Assembly: GCA_910583845.1 (NCBI GenBank)
Contig: CAJUAB010000008.1
Coordinates: 95,860-159,859 of the forward strand
DNA: 64,000 bases
Source of the DNA: an uncultured Acetatifactor sp.
GTDB lineage: Bacteria > Bacillota > Clostridia > Lachnospirales > Lachnospiraceae
Direction of reading: 5' to 3'
In this document: in pieces, positions 51,814 to 60,047 of the stretch
Layout of the letters: every line of letters begins with the position of its first letter
Position numbering within the stretch: position 1 is the first letter of the stretch
The notes under the pieces: model-generated
What the model saw: the letters and a program-made list of their open reading frames with translations, nothing else
Databases searched by the model: none
What the model was told of the DNA's origin: nothing
Program-made: the position numbers and the translations under genes

Positions 51814-52789
51814 CCTGCTTATCCTGCTCCTTCACCGGGCTGTCGCACTCCAGTATCTTCTCAATATTGTATCGGGGACGCTGCTTTACCTCCATATAAA
51901 TCTTTCCGATATACTGGCCCACCATGCCGATCGCCATAAGCTGCAACCCACCCAGGAACCAGATGGACAGGATCAGGGATGTCCAGCCCGGCACCACGCT
52001 GCCTGTAAAGTAGGAAATCAACGCGTATACCGCCGCCAGCATGGAACAGATAATGATAAACAATCCCAGCCCCAGGATCATGCTGATCGGCTTTACGCTG
52101 AAAGAAGAAATGCCGTTGAACGCAAGGGCCAGCATCTTTTTCAGCGGGTATTTGGACTCTCCCGCCACCCGTTCCTTTCTGTCATAATAGACACTGTCCG
52201 TCTGATAGCCAATCAGCGGCATCATCCCCCGCAGAAAAAGATTGGTCTCCTTGAATCTGGAGAAGTGTTCCACCGCCCGCTTTGACATCAGCCGGAAGTC
52301 GGCATGGTTATAGACCGTTCTGACGCCCATCAGTGCCATCAGCTTATAGAATGCCTGCGCCGTGGTCCGTTTGAAGAAGGTGTCGCTTTTCCTCTCCCTG
52401 CGGACGCCGTAAACAATATCGCTGCCCTGATGGAATTTGTCGATCATCTCCTCGATCACAGCCACATCGTCCTGCAAGTCCGCGTCTATGGATACCGTCA
52501 CATCGCTGCGCTCCATGGCCGTCAGAAGCCCTGCCGTCAAAGCGAACTGATGTCCCACATTACCGGCCAGCTTCACACCGCGGATCTGGTCCGGATACAG
52601 CCTGTGTTCCTCCTCGATCAGTTCCCAGGTTCTGTCCCTGCTGCCGTCATTGACAAACAGAATAAAACTGTCCGGGGCGATTTTGTTCTTGGCCGCAAGA
52701 TCGCGAAGTACCTCCCGCAGAGCCCCTGAGGCAATCTTCAGCACCTCTTCTTCATTATAACAGGGAACTACAATTGCCAGTCTGTCCAT
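51803..52789 (-). CDS. GtrB/CsbB-type polyprenyl-phosphate glycosyltransferase
   Basis: 328 residues from the ATG at 52789 (GGAGG 8 nt upstream; the ATG at 52795 is too close). GT2 domain (1-230): AIVVPCYNEEEVL, FVNDGSRDRTWEL, DADLQDDVAVIEEM (metal site), then two C-terminal transmembrane segments. Moves a sugar from its nucleotide form to undecaprenyl phosphate on the inner face of the membrane. Coupled to the next gene. Confidence 0.92.
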   Translation of the reverse strand: MDRLAIVVPCYNEEEVLKIASGALREVLRDLAAKNKIAPDSFILFVNDGSRDRTWELIEEEHRLYPDQIRGVKLAGNVGHQFALTAGLLTAMERSDVTVSIDADLQDDVAVIEEMIDKFHQGSDIVYGVRRERKSDTFFKRTTAQAFYKLMALMGVRTVYNHADFRLMSKRAVEHFSRFKETNLFLRGMMPLIGYQTDSVYYDRKERVAGESKYPLKKMLALAFNGISSFSVKPISMILGLGLFIIICSMLAAVYALISYFTGSVVPGWTSLILSIWFLGGLQLMAIGMVGQYIGKIYMEVKQRPRYNIEKILECDSPVKEQDKQDEL

Positions 52790-52825
52790 GCTCATCCCTC
52801 CGAATTAGAGCCTGTTTAAAATCAT

Positions 52826-52849
52826 TCCGGACGCATGCGGACGTCCGGA
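52826..52849 (-). terminator. hairpin after yebC / before the GT operon
   Basis: TCCGGACG/CGTCCGGA (52826-52833 with 52842-52849). No T run. It lies between the repeat at 52859-52884 and the GT2 gene. Confidence 0.4.
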
Positions 52850-52858
52850 CATGGATTC

Positions 52859-52884
52859 GTGTGCTTTCTGGAAGCATGCTGTTT
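52859..52884. repeat. short intergenic repeat, copy 2 (after yebC)
   Basis: Plus-strand GTGTGCTTTCTGGAAGCATG then CTGTTT. It differs from 56911-56936 at only 2 of 26 positions and starts 12 nt past the yebC stop. Confidence 0.55.
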
Positions 52885-52896
52885 CAGACTCTGTTC

Positions 52897-53625
52897 TCAC
52901 TCATCCCAGTTGTGGTATACATTCTGTACGTCATCATCGTCCTCCAGAATGTCCAGAATCCTGGTGAGATTCTTGATGGCCGTCTCGTCCGTCAATGTCA
53001 CATAATTCTGGGGCAGCATGGTGACTTCCGCGCTGATCATGGGAACACCCGCCTCCTCCAGTCCCTTCCGGACCGTCTCCAGGGAATCGGGGTCGGTAAG
53101 TATCTCAAAACTGTCTTCATCCTCCGAGATGTCATCCGCGCCTGCATCCAGCGCGGTCATCATCAGATCGTCAAACTCCATGTCGCATTCTTCCCGGTCA
53201 ATGATGATCTGGCCTTTCCTGTCAAACATAAAGGACACACAGCCGGGAGTCCCCACATTTCCCTGCCCCTTGGTGAAAGCGCTTCTCACATTGGCAGCAG
53301 TGCGGTTCTTATTGTCCGTAAGGGTATCCACAATGATCGCCGTTCCGCCCGGTCCGTAGCCCTCGTAGGTAATATATTCATAATTCACATTGCCCACGTC
53401 CCCGGCAGCCTTCTTGATTCCCCGCTCAATGGTATCGTTCGGCATATTGTTGGACTTGGCCTTGGCGATCACCGTGGCCAGCTTGAAATTGTTATTCGGG
53501 TCCGGACCGCCCTCCTTTACCGCCACGGCGATCTCACGCCCGAGAATGGTAAAGATCTTCCCCTTTGCCGCGTCATTTTTCTCCTTCTTATGTTTGATAT
53601 TCGCAAATTTAGAATGTCCTGACAT
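52897..53625 (-). CDS. yebC: YebC/PmpR family (TACO1-like) protein
   Basis: 242 residues, standard length. SGHSKFANIKHKK at the N-terminus, ANVRSAFTKGQGNVG in the middle and a C-terminal MLPQNYVTLTDETAIKNLT. Family members are transcription factors or ribosome-associated factors that relieve stalling at proline-rich sequences. It follows the CNNM gene by 36 bp and is in its unit. Confidence 0.95.
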   Translation of the reverse strand: MSGHSKFANIKHKKEKNDAAKGKIFTILGREIAVAVKEGGPDPNNNFKLATVIAKAKSNNMPNDTIERGIKKAAGDVGNVNYEYITYEGYGPGGTAIIVDTLTDNKNRTAANVRSAFTKGQGNVGTPGCVSFMFDRKGQIIIDREECDMEFDDLMMTALDAGADDISEDEDSFEILTDPDSLETVRKGLEEAGVPMISAEVTMLPQNYVTLTDETAIKNLTRILDILEDDDDVQNVYHNWDE

Positions 53626-53661
53626 CTCTCTTCTCCTTTTCAGTCCAGTGCCTCTTTCCGC

Positions 53662-55077
53662 TTATTGCTGCGCCCCTCCCTCCGGGGCCTTCCCTGTAGG
53701 AAGCACCGCCTCCTCTGAATCCAGAACGGTCTCCTCCGGCATTTTGGTCACCAGCACACTGTGAATCATCTTATTTTCCACGGACAGAACCTTAAAATGA
53801 TAGCCGTCCACAGAGATTTCAAACTCCTCGTCCTCATCGGGAATCTTGTCCATCCTGGAGATCAGAAATCCGTTGAGCGTCTCGAAATCCTCCTCGTGAA
53901 AAGAGATATGAAACCGCTCCTCCAGATCCTCCAAAGGCGTTTTCCCTTCTATAACATATTCATCATTTCCCTTTTCCTCGATGAAAGCCTCCTCTTCGTC
54001 ATATTCATCCAGGATGTTGCCCACAATTTCCTCCAGTATATCCTCCATGGTCACCAGACCCGCTGTCTGCCCGTATTCGTCCACCACAATCACCATCTGC
54101 AGCTTGCCCGACTGCATCTGGCGGAACAGCTCGTCAATATTCCTGGTCTGGGGAATATACACCGGCTCCCGCAGCAGATCATCCAGCTGTCCGATGCTGC
54201 AAAACTGCTTGTCCTGCGTGTGATGATACCGCAGCGCGTCCTTCAGATAGAGAATGCCCACAATATGATCCATGTTTTCCTCATATACCGGGTAACGGCT
54301 GTTCTTTCCCTCCGCCAGAAAATCCAGCGCGTCCTGTAAGGGCATGGAACCGTCCAGCGCCACGATATTGTTCCGATGGGTCATGATGTCCTGCGCTTCC
54401 TTATCCCCGAACTCAAAGATATTGGAAATCATCTCCGCCTCGCTGGCCTGTATGATGCCCTGCTCATGTCCCTCGTTGACCATATTGATGATCTCTTCCT
54501 CTGTGACATCAGCCAAGTCTCCCACATTCTTCGCGCCGAAAATCCGCAGGATCAGATTGGCGGACAAGGTCACCAGCCCGGTGAAGGGAGTCAGCAGCTT
54601 CATCACCACATACACGATGCCTATGCTGGCGTAAGCCCATTTCTCCGGCAGACGCCTGGCGATTTTTTTGGGTAGAAGCACGCCGAAGGTGAGCAATATG
54701 TACAGCAGAAAGACCATGGTGACAACCGCGGAGAACGCAGTGATCACCGCCAGAGGAATCGCGACTTTCTCCGCCAGATTCCGCTGGGCAAATCCTTCCA
54801 GAAAACCCCGTACCTTCTGCAGCCAGATTCCCAGGTACACACCGCCTATGAGCACATTGTTCAGGGTGATGATCAGCTGCATGGAATTGATATACCGGGT
54901 CGGGTCCTGTAATATTTTCAGGAGCCTCTGTGAACGGCGGTCCTTCTCCTCCACAGCTCTTTTCTCCACATCCTTGATCCCCAGCTGTTCCACCGCTTCG
55001 CCAAAACCATGGAAAAACATATCGATCAATACTAGAATCACAAAAAATATACTGGCAGTGGGCCCACTGTCGTCCAT
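53662..55077 (-). CDS. CNNM/CorC family transporter-like protein
   Basis: 471 residues. An N-terminal DUF21/CNNM membrane domain with four hydrophobic segments, starting oddly with a short first segment (SIFFVILVLIDMFFHGFGEA), a CBS pair (about 200-330, with IMTHRNNIVALD and MVIVVDEYGQTAGLVTMEDI), and a CorC/HlyC domain (about 345-440). Family: Mg2+ or Na+ handling; once called hemolysins. GGAG is 14 nt before the ATG. Driven by 55124-55152, followed by yebC. Confidence 0.92.
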   Translation of the reverse strand: MDDSGPTASIFFVILVLIDMFFHGFGEAVEQLGIKDVEKRAVEEKDRRSQRLLKILQDPTRYINSMQLIITLNNVLIGGVYLGIWLQKVRGFLEGFAQRNLAEKVAIPLAVITAFSAVVTMVFLLYILLTFGVLLPKKIARRLPEKWAYASIGIVYVVMKLLTPFTGLVTLSANLILRIFGAKNVGDLADVTEEEIINMVNEGHEQGIIQASEAEMISNIFEFGDKEAQDIMTHRNNIVALDGSMPLQDALDFLAEGKNSRYPVYEENMDHIVGILYLKDALRYHHTQDKQFCSIGQLDDLLREPVYIPQTRNIDELFRQMQSGKLQMVIVVDEYGQTAGLVTMEDILEEIVGNILDEYDEEEAFIEEKGNDEYVIEGKTPLEDLEERFHISFHEEDFETLNGFLISRMDKIPDEDEEFEISVDGYHFKVLSVENKMIHSVLVTKMPEETVLDSEEAVLPTGKAPEGGAQQ

Positions 55078-55123
55078 TTCCCAATCACTCCTTTATCATA
55101 AAATTGCATATCAGATGCTGTTA

Positions 55124-55152
55124 ATCATACCATTATTCACTCTATTCGTCAA
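55124..55152 (-). promoter_or_regulatory. promoter of the CNNM-yebC unit
   Basis: Minus strand: -35 TTGACG (55147-55152), 17 nt, -10 TATGAT (55124-55129). Confidence 0.65.
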
Positions 55153-55166
55153 GGAACAGTCGCTTT

Positions 55167-55508
55167 TTATGTATCCAGTTCCAGACTGATCATCAACGCC
55201 CTGTTGACTTTCCGCATGATTTCCCCCTCCAGATGACAGACTTTTGTCTTGAGGCGCTTCTTGTCGATGGTGCGCAGCTGCTCCAGCAGAATCACGGAAT
55301 CTTTATCCATGTCATAGTCCTGCGCGCTCAGTTCAATATGGGTGGGGAGCTTCGCCTTGTTCATCTTGGAGGTGATGGCCGCGCAGATCACTGTGGGACT
55401 GTGCCGGTTGCCCACGTCGTTCTGTATGATCAGCACCGGTCTGATCCCCCCCTGTTCAGAGCCTATCACAGGCCGCAGATCCGCATAAAAAATATCTCCT
55501 CTTTTCAT
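55167..55508 (-). CDS. mazF: MazF/PemK/NdoA-type endoribonuclease toxin
   Basis: 113 residues from the ATG at 55508 (GAGAGG 9 nt upstream), the same length as B. subtilis NdoA; an ATG at 55553 would add MEILRVNDKFERYQE. MazF fold: KRGDIFYADLRPVIGSEQGG, RPVLIIQNDVGN, SPTVICAAITSKMNKAKLPT, SVILLEQLRTIDKKRL. It cuts single-stranded RNA, leaving 5'-OH and cyclic-phosphate ends. It follows alr, as in Bacillus, but no mazE/antitoxin gene fits in the 127 bp between; that gap holds a perfect palindrome GGACCATGGTCC (55599-55610). Confidence 0.93.
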   Translation of the reverse strand: MKRGDIFYADLRPVIGSEQGGIRPVLIIQNDVGNRHSPTVICAAITSKMNKAKLPTHIELSAQDYDMDKDSVILLEQLRTIDKKRLKTKVCHLEGEIMRKVNRALMISLELDT

Positions 55509-55635
55509 TTCCTGATACCTCTCGAATTTATCATTTACTCTGAGTATTTCCATTTCTTCTCAAGGTATACAGACGCGGCAAAAACTTTGCTTGCCCCGGG
55601 ACCATGGTCCTCCCGGAGCACGGATTGTGCCGCTG

Positions 55636-56811
55636 TCAGGAACGCGTCCGGTCCAGCAGCTGGCCGTTCCTCAGATAGACCCGGGGAACGCGGGGACTCA
55701 GATCACACATAAGTTCATAATTGAAACGGCCCGACAGATTCCCCAGTTCCTGCGCCGTAATTTCCTCCCGGCCGTCCCGGCCCAGCAGCACCACCGGATC
55801 TCCTTCCGCCGCCTCCGGCAGGGCTGAGAGATCCACCATCAGCTGATCCATGCACACTCTGCCCAATATGGCAGCCCGTCTTCCCCGGATCAGGACACTG
55901 CCCTTTCCCGATAGGCTCCGGGGGTAGCCGTCCCCGTACCCAACAGGTACCGTGCCCACCCGCATCCGCTCCTTCGCGGTGAAAGTGCCCCCGTAGCTGA
56001 TGCTCTGCCCCGGCTCTACCTCCTTCACATAGACCAGATGACTGTGCAGCGACAGGGCTGGCCGCAGCCACTGCGCCTCTCCGGCCATCTCCTCCGAGGG
56101 GTACAGACCATATAGAATGATCCCCGCCCGGACCAGGTCCAGATGAGCCTCCTTCATCCGGACGATTCCCGCGCTGTTGGCGGCATGGCAGCAGGGAACG
56201 CGCTTTCCCAGCCTGGCCTCCGCCATGGCCACAAACTGTCCGAAACGCTTCATCTGCTCCAGGGTATAACCCAGATCCCGCTCATCCGCCTTGGCAAAAT
56301 GGGTGAAGATGCCCTCCAGTTCCAGATCATCGGAATCCGCGATCCGCTGCAAAAAGTCCAGATTTTCCTCCCTGGGCTGTATGCCCACTCTTCCCATTCC
56401 CGTATCCACCTTCACATGCACGATAGCCTTCGCTCCCACATGTTTTGCCGCTCTCTCCAGTTGTTCCAGGGTATCCTCCCGGAATACGGTCATGCGCACC
56501 TCCCGGCGAATCAGCTCCTCATAGGCATAGGGAAAAGTATAGCCCAGAATCAGTATGGGTTTTCGAATCCCCGCCTGACGCAGTTCCACGGCTTCCTCCG
56601 CCGTGGCAGTGGCGTATCCCCCCACGGTCTCCATGTCTTCTATGGCTCTGGCGATGGGCACACTGCCATGACCGTAGCCATCGCACTTCACCACGGCCAG
56701 AACTTTTGCCCCGGGCCCGGTCCGCAGACCGATCTGCTCCAGATTGGCGGTGACGGCGTCCAGGTCAATCTGCGCGTACACTCTGCTGTATTCCCACTCT
56801 CTGCTATCCAT
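55636..56811 (-). CDS. alr: alanine racemase
   Basis: 391 residues from the ATG at 56811 (GAGGAAGG upstream). Makes D-alanine for peptidoglycan. PLP Lys in VLAVVKCDGYGHG, HVKVDTGMGRVG, SISYGGTFTAKE with the catalytic Tyr, and RVCMDQLMVDLS. The longer frame to 56904 has no binding site at its start. Confidence 0.96.
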   Translation of the reverse strand: MDSREWEYSRVYAQIDLDAVTANLEQIGLRTGPGAKVLAVVKCDGYGHGSVPIARAIEDMETVGGYATATAEEAVELRQAGIRKPILILGYTFPYAYEELIRREVRMTVFREDTLEQLERAAKHVGAKAIVHVKVDTGMGRVGIQPREENLDFLQRIADSDDLELEGIFTHFAKADERDLGYTLEQMKRFGQFVAMAEARLGKRVPCCHAANSAGIVRMKEAHLDLVRAGIILYGLYPSEEMAGEAQWLRPALSLHSHLVYVKEVEPGQSISYGGTFTAKERMRVGTVPVGYGDGYPRSLSGKGSVLIRGRRAAILGRVCMDQLMVDLSALPEAAEGDPVVLLGRDGREEITAQELGNLSGRFNYELMCDLSPRVPRVYLRNGQLLDRTRS

Positions 56812-56910
56812 GATTCCTTCCTCTTCTATATTATAGTTCCGCATGTTTCCTACACCACACCTTCCTCCTGCCCCATGTCGCGGCTCCTTGGGGCACCACG
56901 GCATGGCGCT

Positions 56911-56936
56911 GTGTGCTTTCCGGAAACATGCTGTTT
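56911..56936. repeat. short intergenic repeat, copy 3 (after nnr)
   Basis: Plus-strand GTGTGCTTTCCGGAAACATG then CTGTTT, overlapping the nnr stop by 2 nt. A weaker relative, CCGGAAATGCTGTTTCATG, is at 11026-11044. Confidence 0.55.
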
Positions 56937-58464
56937 ATAGTTCCGCGTACCCGGCTTCTCCGGCGATGGCCTCCCCCACGGCATCCGCCAGCTCTCCGGC
57001 GGTCAGGCCGTAGCTGCTGCTATGCAGCGCCGCCTTCTCCCCTGCCAGACCGTGCAGATATACGCCCACGCTGGCGGCGGAAAAGGCATCCGCCCCCTGG
57101 GCCAGCAGGGCCGCTATCACGCCGGTGAGCACATCGCCGCTGCCGGCGGTTCCCATGCCGCTGTCCCCAGTCAGATTCACGCAGTTCTCCCCATGCTCTC
57201 TGCACACCAATGTTCTGGCCCCCTTACAGACCAGAACACAGTGGAGGTCTCTGGAAAGTATTCTGGCCGCGTGTTCTCTGTCCTCTGTAACCTGCTCCAG
57301 CGTCTTGCCGCTGAGTCTGGACAGTTCTCCCTCATGGGGTGTCAGCACCAATGCTCTCCCCGCCTTCCCCTGATCGGCAGTCAAAATCTGTAAACTCATG
57401 TCTCCGGCAATCAGATTGAGCGCGTCCGCGTCCAGGACCACCGGAAGACTGGTCTCCGCCAGTACGCCCGTCAGAATCTCCTTAACCCTACTGTTTTTTC
57501 CCAATCCCGGCCCAATGGCAATCACATCGGCCCACTCACAACCCGCCCGCCAGTCCTGGGGCGGCGTCCAGAGGACTTCCGGTATGGCTGTCTGCAAGAT
57601 ACCCCTGTTTTCTTCCGGACATACCACCTTCACCATACCTGCCCCGGCACGGTACGCCGCCCTGGAAGAAAGCACCGCCGCCCCCGGCATCTGATCGAAT
57701 CCGGCGATCAGCAGCACTTTTCCAAAAGATCCCTTATGCCCGTCGGCGCGTCTGGGGGGCATAAGTTTCCCCACCGGCTCATCATAGTAAAACATGCCCG
57801 GCTTTTCCCTCGCCGCCTCAAAACAGACCCTGTCAATGCCGATTTCCCTGACGGCCAGCCGTCCGACGTACTCTGCGCCCGGATAAAAGAGCAGACCTTT
57901 TTTGGCCCAGCCAAATGTCACGGTCAGATCCGCCCTCACGGCCACCCCCATAACTTTGCCCGTGGCCGCATGTATGCCGCTGGGCACATCCACGGACAGC
58001 TTAAAGCCCTTCCTGCGGTTCATCTCCCTGATGATCTCCGCGTATTCGCCCTGTACCGGTCGTGACAGCCCTATGCCGAAAAGAGCATCCACCATTACAG
58101 TATATTCTTCATGGGGCCAGTTACTGACCTCCTGCACCGGATAATATCCCATAATTTTATGCTGTCTCTCCCATTCCCGGGTGCAGTGTCCGCCAGCGCC
58201 CACCGGATAGACGGTCACCTGCCAGCCCTCGGCTGACATGATCCTGGCCAGGGCCAGTCCATCCGCCCCATTGTTGCCGCTGCCAGCCACCACCAGAAGA
58301 CTTTTTTCCTCCTCGCGAAGCAGCCTTGTCCCGGCGTAAGCCTGAATCTCCGCTGCCACAGCCAATGCCGCCCTCTCCATCAGCACCAGTGACGGTATCC
58401 CCATCATTTCTATGACTGTCTCCTCAAAAAGTTTCATCTCCCGGGCATCTACCACGTATTTCAC
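56935..58464 (-). CDS. nnr: bifunctional NAD(P)H-hydrate epimerase/dehydratase
   Basis: 509 residues with a GTG start at 58464 (AAAGGAA about 11 nt upstream). The N-terminal epimerase domain (1-215) has SGNNGADGLALAR and DALFGIGLSRP. The C-terminal ADP-dependent dehydratase (225-505) has LTPHEGELSRLSG and GDSGMGTAGSGDVLTGVIAA. Together they repair hydrated NADH and NADPH. 123 bp upstream of alr on the same strand. Confidence 0.95.
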   Translation of the reverse strand: MKYVVDAREMKLFEETVIEMMGIPSLVLMERAALAVAAEIQAYAGTRLLREEEKSLLVVAGSGNNGADGLALARIMSAEGWQVTVYPVGAGGHCTREWERQHKIMGYYPVQEVSNWPHEEYTVMVDALFGIGLSRPVQGEYAEIIREMNRRKGFKLSVDVPSGIHAATGKVMGVAVRADLTVTFGWAKKGLLFYPGAEYVGRLAVREIGIDRVCFEAAREKPGMFYYDEPVGKLMPPRRADGHKGSFGKVLLIAGFDQMPGAAVLSSRAAYRAGAGMVKVVCPEENRGILQTAIPEVLWTPPQDWRAGCEWADVIAIGPGLGKNSRVKEILTGVLAETSLPVVLDADALNLIAGDMSLQILTADQGKAGRALVLTPHEGELSRLSGKTLEQVTEDREHAARILSRDLHCVLVCKGARTLVCREHGENCVNLTGDSGMGTAGSGDVLTGVIAALLAQGADAFSAASVGVYLHGLAGEKAALHSSSYGLTAGELADAVGEAIAGEAGYAEL

Positions 58465-58534
58465 TGTTTTGCCATTCCTTTCCGAATATACAGATGTATT
58501 CCCTCACATAAGCGCAGTATCCCCCAAACGAACA

Positions 58535-58566
58535 GGGAGGACCGTCACTGCGCGACAGTCCCTCCC
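58535..58566 (-). terminator. hairpin after the coiled-coil protein gene
   Basis: GGGAGG/CCTCCC (58535-58540 with 58561-58566), continued by AC/GT and GTC/GAC steps around a mismatch, 20-50 nt past the stop. Weak T run (TGTTCGTTT). Confidence 0.5.
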
Positions 58567-58584
58567 CTATAGCTCTTTCAGCTC

Positions 58585-59244
58585 CTATTTTTTCCCTGCC
58601 CCGGCTCCATTGTCTGCCGCCTTCTTCTGCCCTGCGGCCAGAGGATCGTACTGCATGTCAAACAGGTCGATTACCTCCGCTCCAAACAGGTCGTGCATAT
58701 AGGAATAAATCTGTCTGTTCTGGTATTCCATCTCCTGTTTGCGGACCAGATTCTTTTTGAGTTCAACGCGGATATATTTCACCCACTGCGCAATCTCCAC
58801 AATCTGCTGCGTGTTCTCCTGCATGCTCTCATAACAATATTTCATGGTGGACAGCATAAGGGCATGGTTGGCTTTCTCGATCTGCTGGGGCAGTTCCAGC
58901 AGTTCGTCCTGGTAATCCTCCAGCTTTTCGTTGCACTCTTCAATCAGCCGTTTGTTTTCATCGAGCTTTTTTTCCAGCGTTTTGCTGTACTTCTGCTCCA
59001 GTTCGTTCGCCATGGGCACAATCTCATCCATCAGCTTCTTTTTCAGCTTTCTGACGTTCTTGGCATCCACATTGAGCTGCCCCTGACGCTGCACCAGCTC
59101 ATTGAGCTTTTTCTCCTGTGCCTGAATCTTTGGCAGCTCGGCCAGATCCGTAAACAGCTTATACCATTTGTTATCCAGCGTCAACACCGGCACTTTCTTT
59201 CCTGCCAGAGCCTGCTCATATACCTCTGACTTGTCTCCCACCAC
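58585..59244 (-). CDS. coiled-coil protein of unknown function
   Basis: 219 residues with a GTG start at 59244 (AAGGGA 8 nt upstream). Residues 35-130 are a nearly continuous helical coiled coil (QEKKLNELVQRQGQLNVDAK; KKLDENKRLIEECNEKLEDY). The C-terminus is Ala/Gly/Lys-rich. No signal or membrane segment. Located 66 bp after rex, so perhaps co-transcribed. Family not recognised. Confidence 0.75.
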   Translation of the reverse strand: MVGDKSEVYEQALAGKKVPVLTLDNKWYKLFTDLAELPKIQAQEKKLNELVQRQGQLNVDAKNVRKLKKKLMDEIVPMANELEQKYSKTLEKKLDENKRLIEECNEKLEDYQDELLELPQQIEKANHALMLSTMKYCYESMQENTQQIVEIAQWVKYIRVELKKNLVRKQEMEYQNRQIYSYMHDLFGAEVIDLFDMQYDPLAAGQKKAADNGAGAGKK

Positions 59245-59310
59245 GCATCCGTCCCTTCTTGAACATAGAATCCGCGCTTCGCGAAGATTCTGGATATAAA
59301 AACTTTGATT

Positions 59311-59955
59311 TTACCTCTCGTTTTCCTGAAGGTATCTGTTAATATTGTAGGACAGTTTCATCAGACTGTCGGACAGGTGTACATTCTCCACCTGTATGCC
59401 CTCCGGCACGTTCAGATCCACATGGGCAAAATTCCAGATGGCCTTGATGCCGTTCTGTACCAGACGCTCCGCCACCTCCACGGCGCTGGCCTTGGGTATG
59501 GCAAGCACCGCTATGTCCACATCGTTGTCCCGGATAAACTGCTCCATCTCTTCCATGGGCTGCACACGGATTCCCCGCACCTGCTTTCCGGTAAGCTCCG
59601 GATTTTTGTCAAACATCCCGCTGAAAAGAAAGCCTCTGCGCTCAAAATTCAGATATCCCCCCAACGCCTGTCCCAGATTGCCCGCGCCGATAATGATAAA
59701 GCGATGTGTCCGGTCCAGTCCCAGTATCTTGCTGATCTCACGGTACAGGTATTCCACATTATATCCGTAGCCCTGCTGTCCAAAGCCTCCAAAATTGTTC
59801 AGGTCCTGCCGGATCTGAGAGGCAGTCACTTTCATTCTCTCACTGAGTTCCTGGGAAGAAACCCTCTCCATCCCCTCATCCCTCAGGTCCCCAAGATATC
59901 GCAGGTACCTTGGCAGCCGTCCGATTACCGCCTGGGAAATCTCTTTTTCTTCCAT
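59311..59955 (-). CDS. rex: redox-sensing transcriptional repressor Rex
   Basis: 214 residues from the ATG at 59955 (GGAGG 5 nt upstream). Winged helix (1-80: VIGRLPRYLRYLGDLRDEG; TASQIRQDLNNFGGFGQQGY), NADH-binding Rossmann fold with IIGAGNLGQALGGYL and a domain-swap tail. Binds DNA when the NADH/NAD+ ratio is low and represses fermentation and respiration genes. The upstream region has no clear Rex operator. Confidence 0.96.
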   Translation of the reverse strand: MEEKEISQAVIGRLPRYLRYLGDLRDEGMERVSSQELSERMKVTASQIRQDLNNFGGFGQQGYGYNVEYLYREISKILGLDRTHRFIIIGAGNLGQALGGYLNFERRGFLFSGMFDKNPELTGKQVRGIRVQPMEEMEQFIRDNDVDIAVLAIPKASAVEVAERLVQNGIKAIWNFAHVDLNVPEGIQVENVHLSDSLMKLSYNINRYLQENER

Positions 59956-59978
59956 CATATCCTCCAAAGCAAAAAGCC

Positions 59979-60018
59979 TAACTGTATCTATTATATCTAA
60001 CTGTTAAAAATATGTCAA
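59979..60018 (-). promoter_or_regulatory. consensus promoter of rex with direct repeats
   Basis: Minus strand: perfect -35 TTGACA (60013-60018), 17 nt, perfect -10 TATAAT (59990-59995). Direct repeats TAACTGT at 59979-59985 and 59998-60004, 19 bp apart, flank the -10 and are possible binding sites. Only a TTAACA half of the Rex consensus is seen. Confidence 0.75.
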
Positions 60019-60047
60019 TGAATTGGGAGGAAATCAGGACACGAAAC

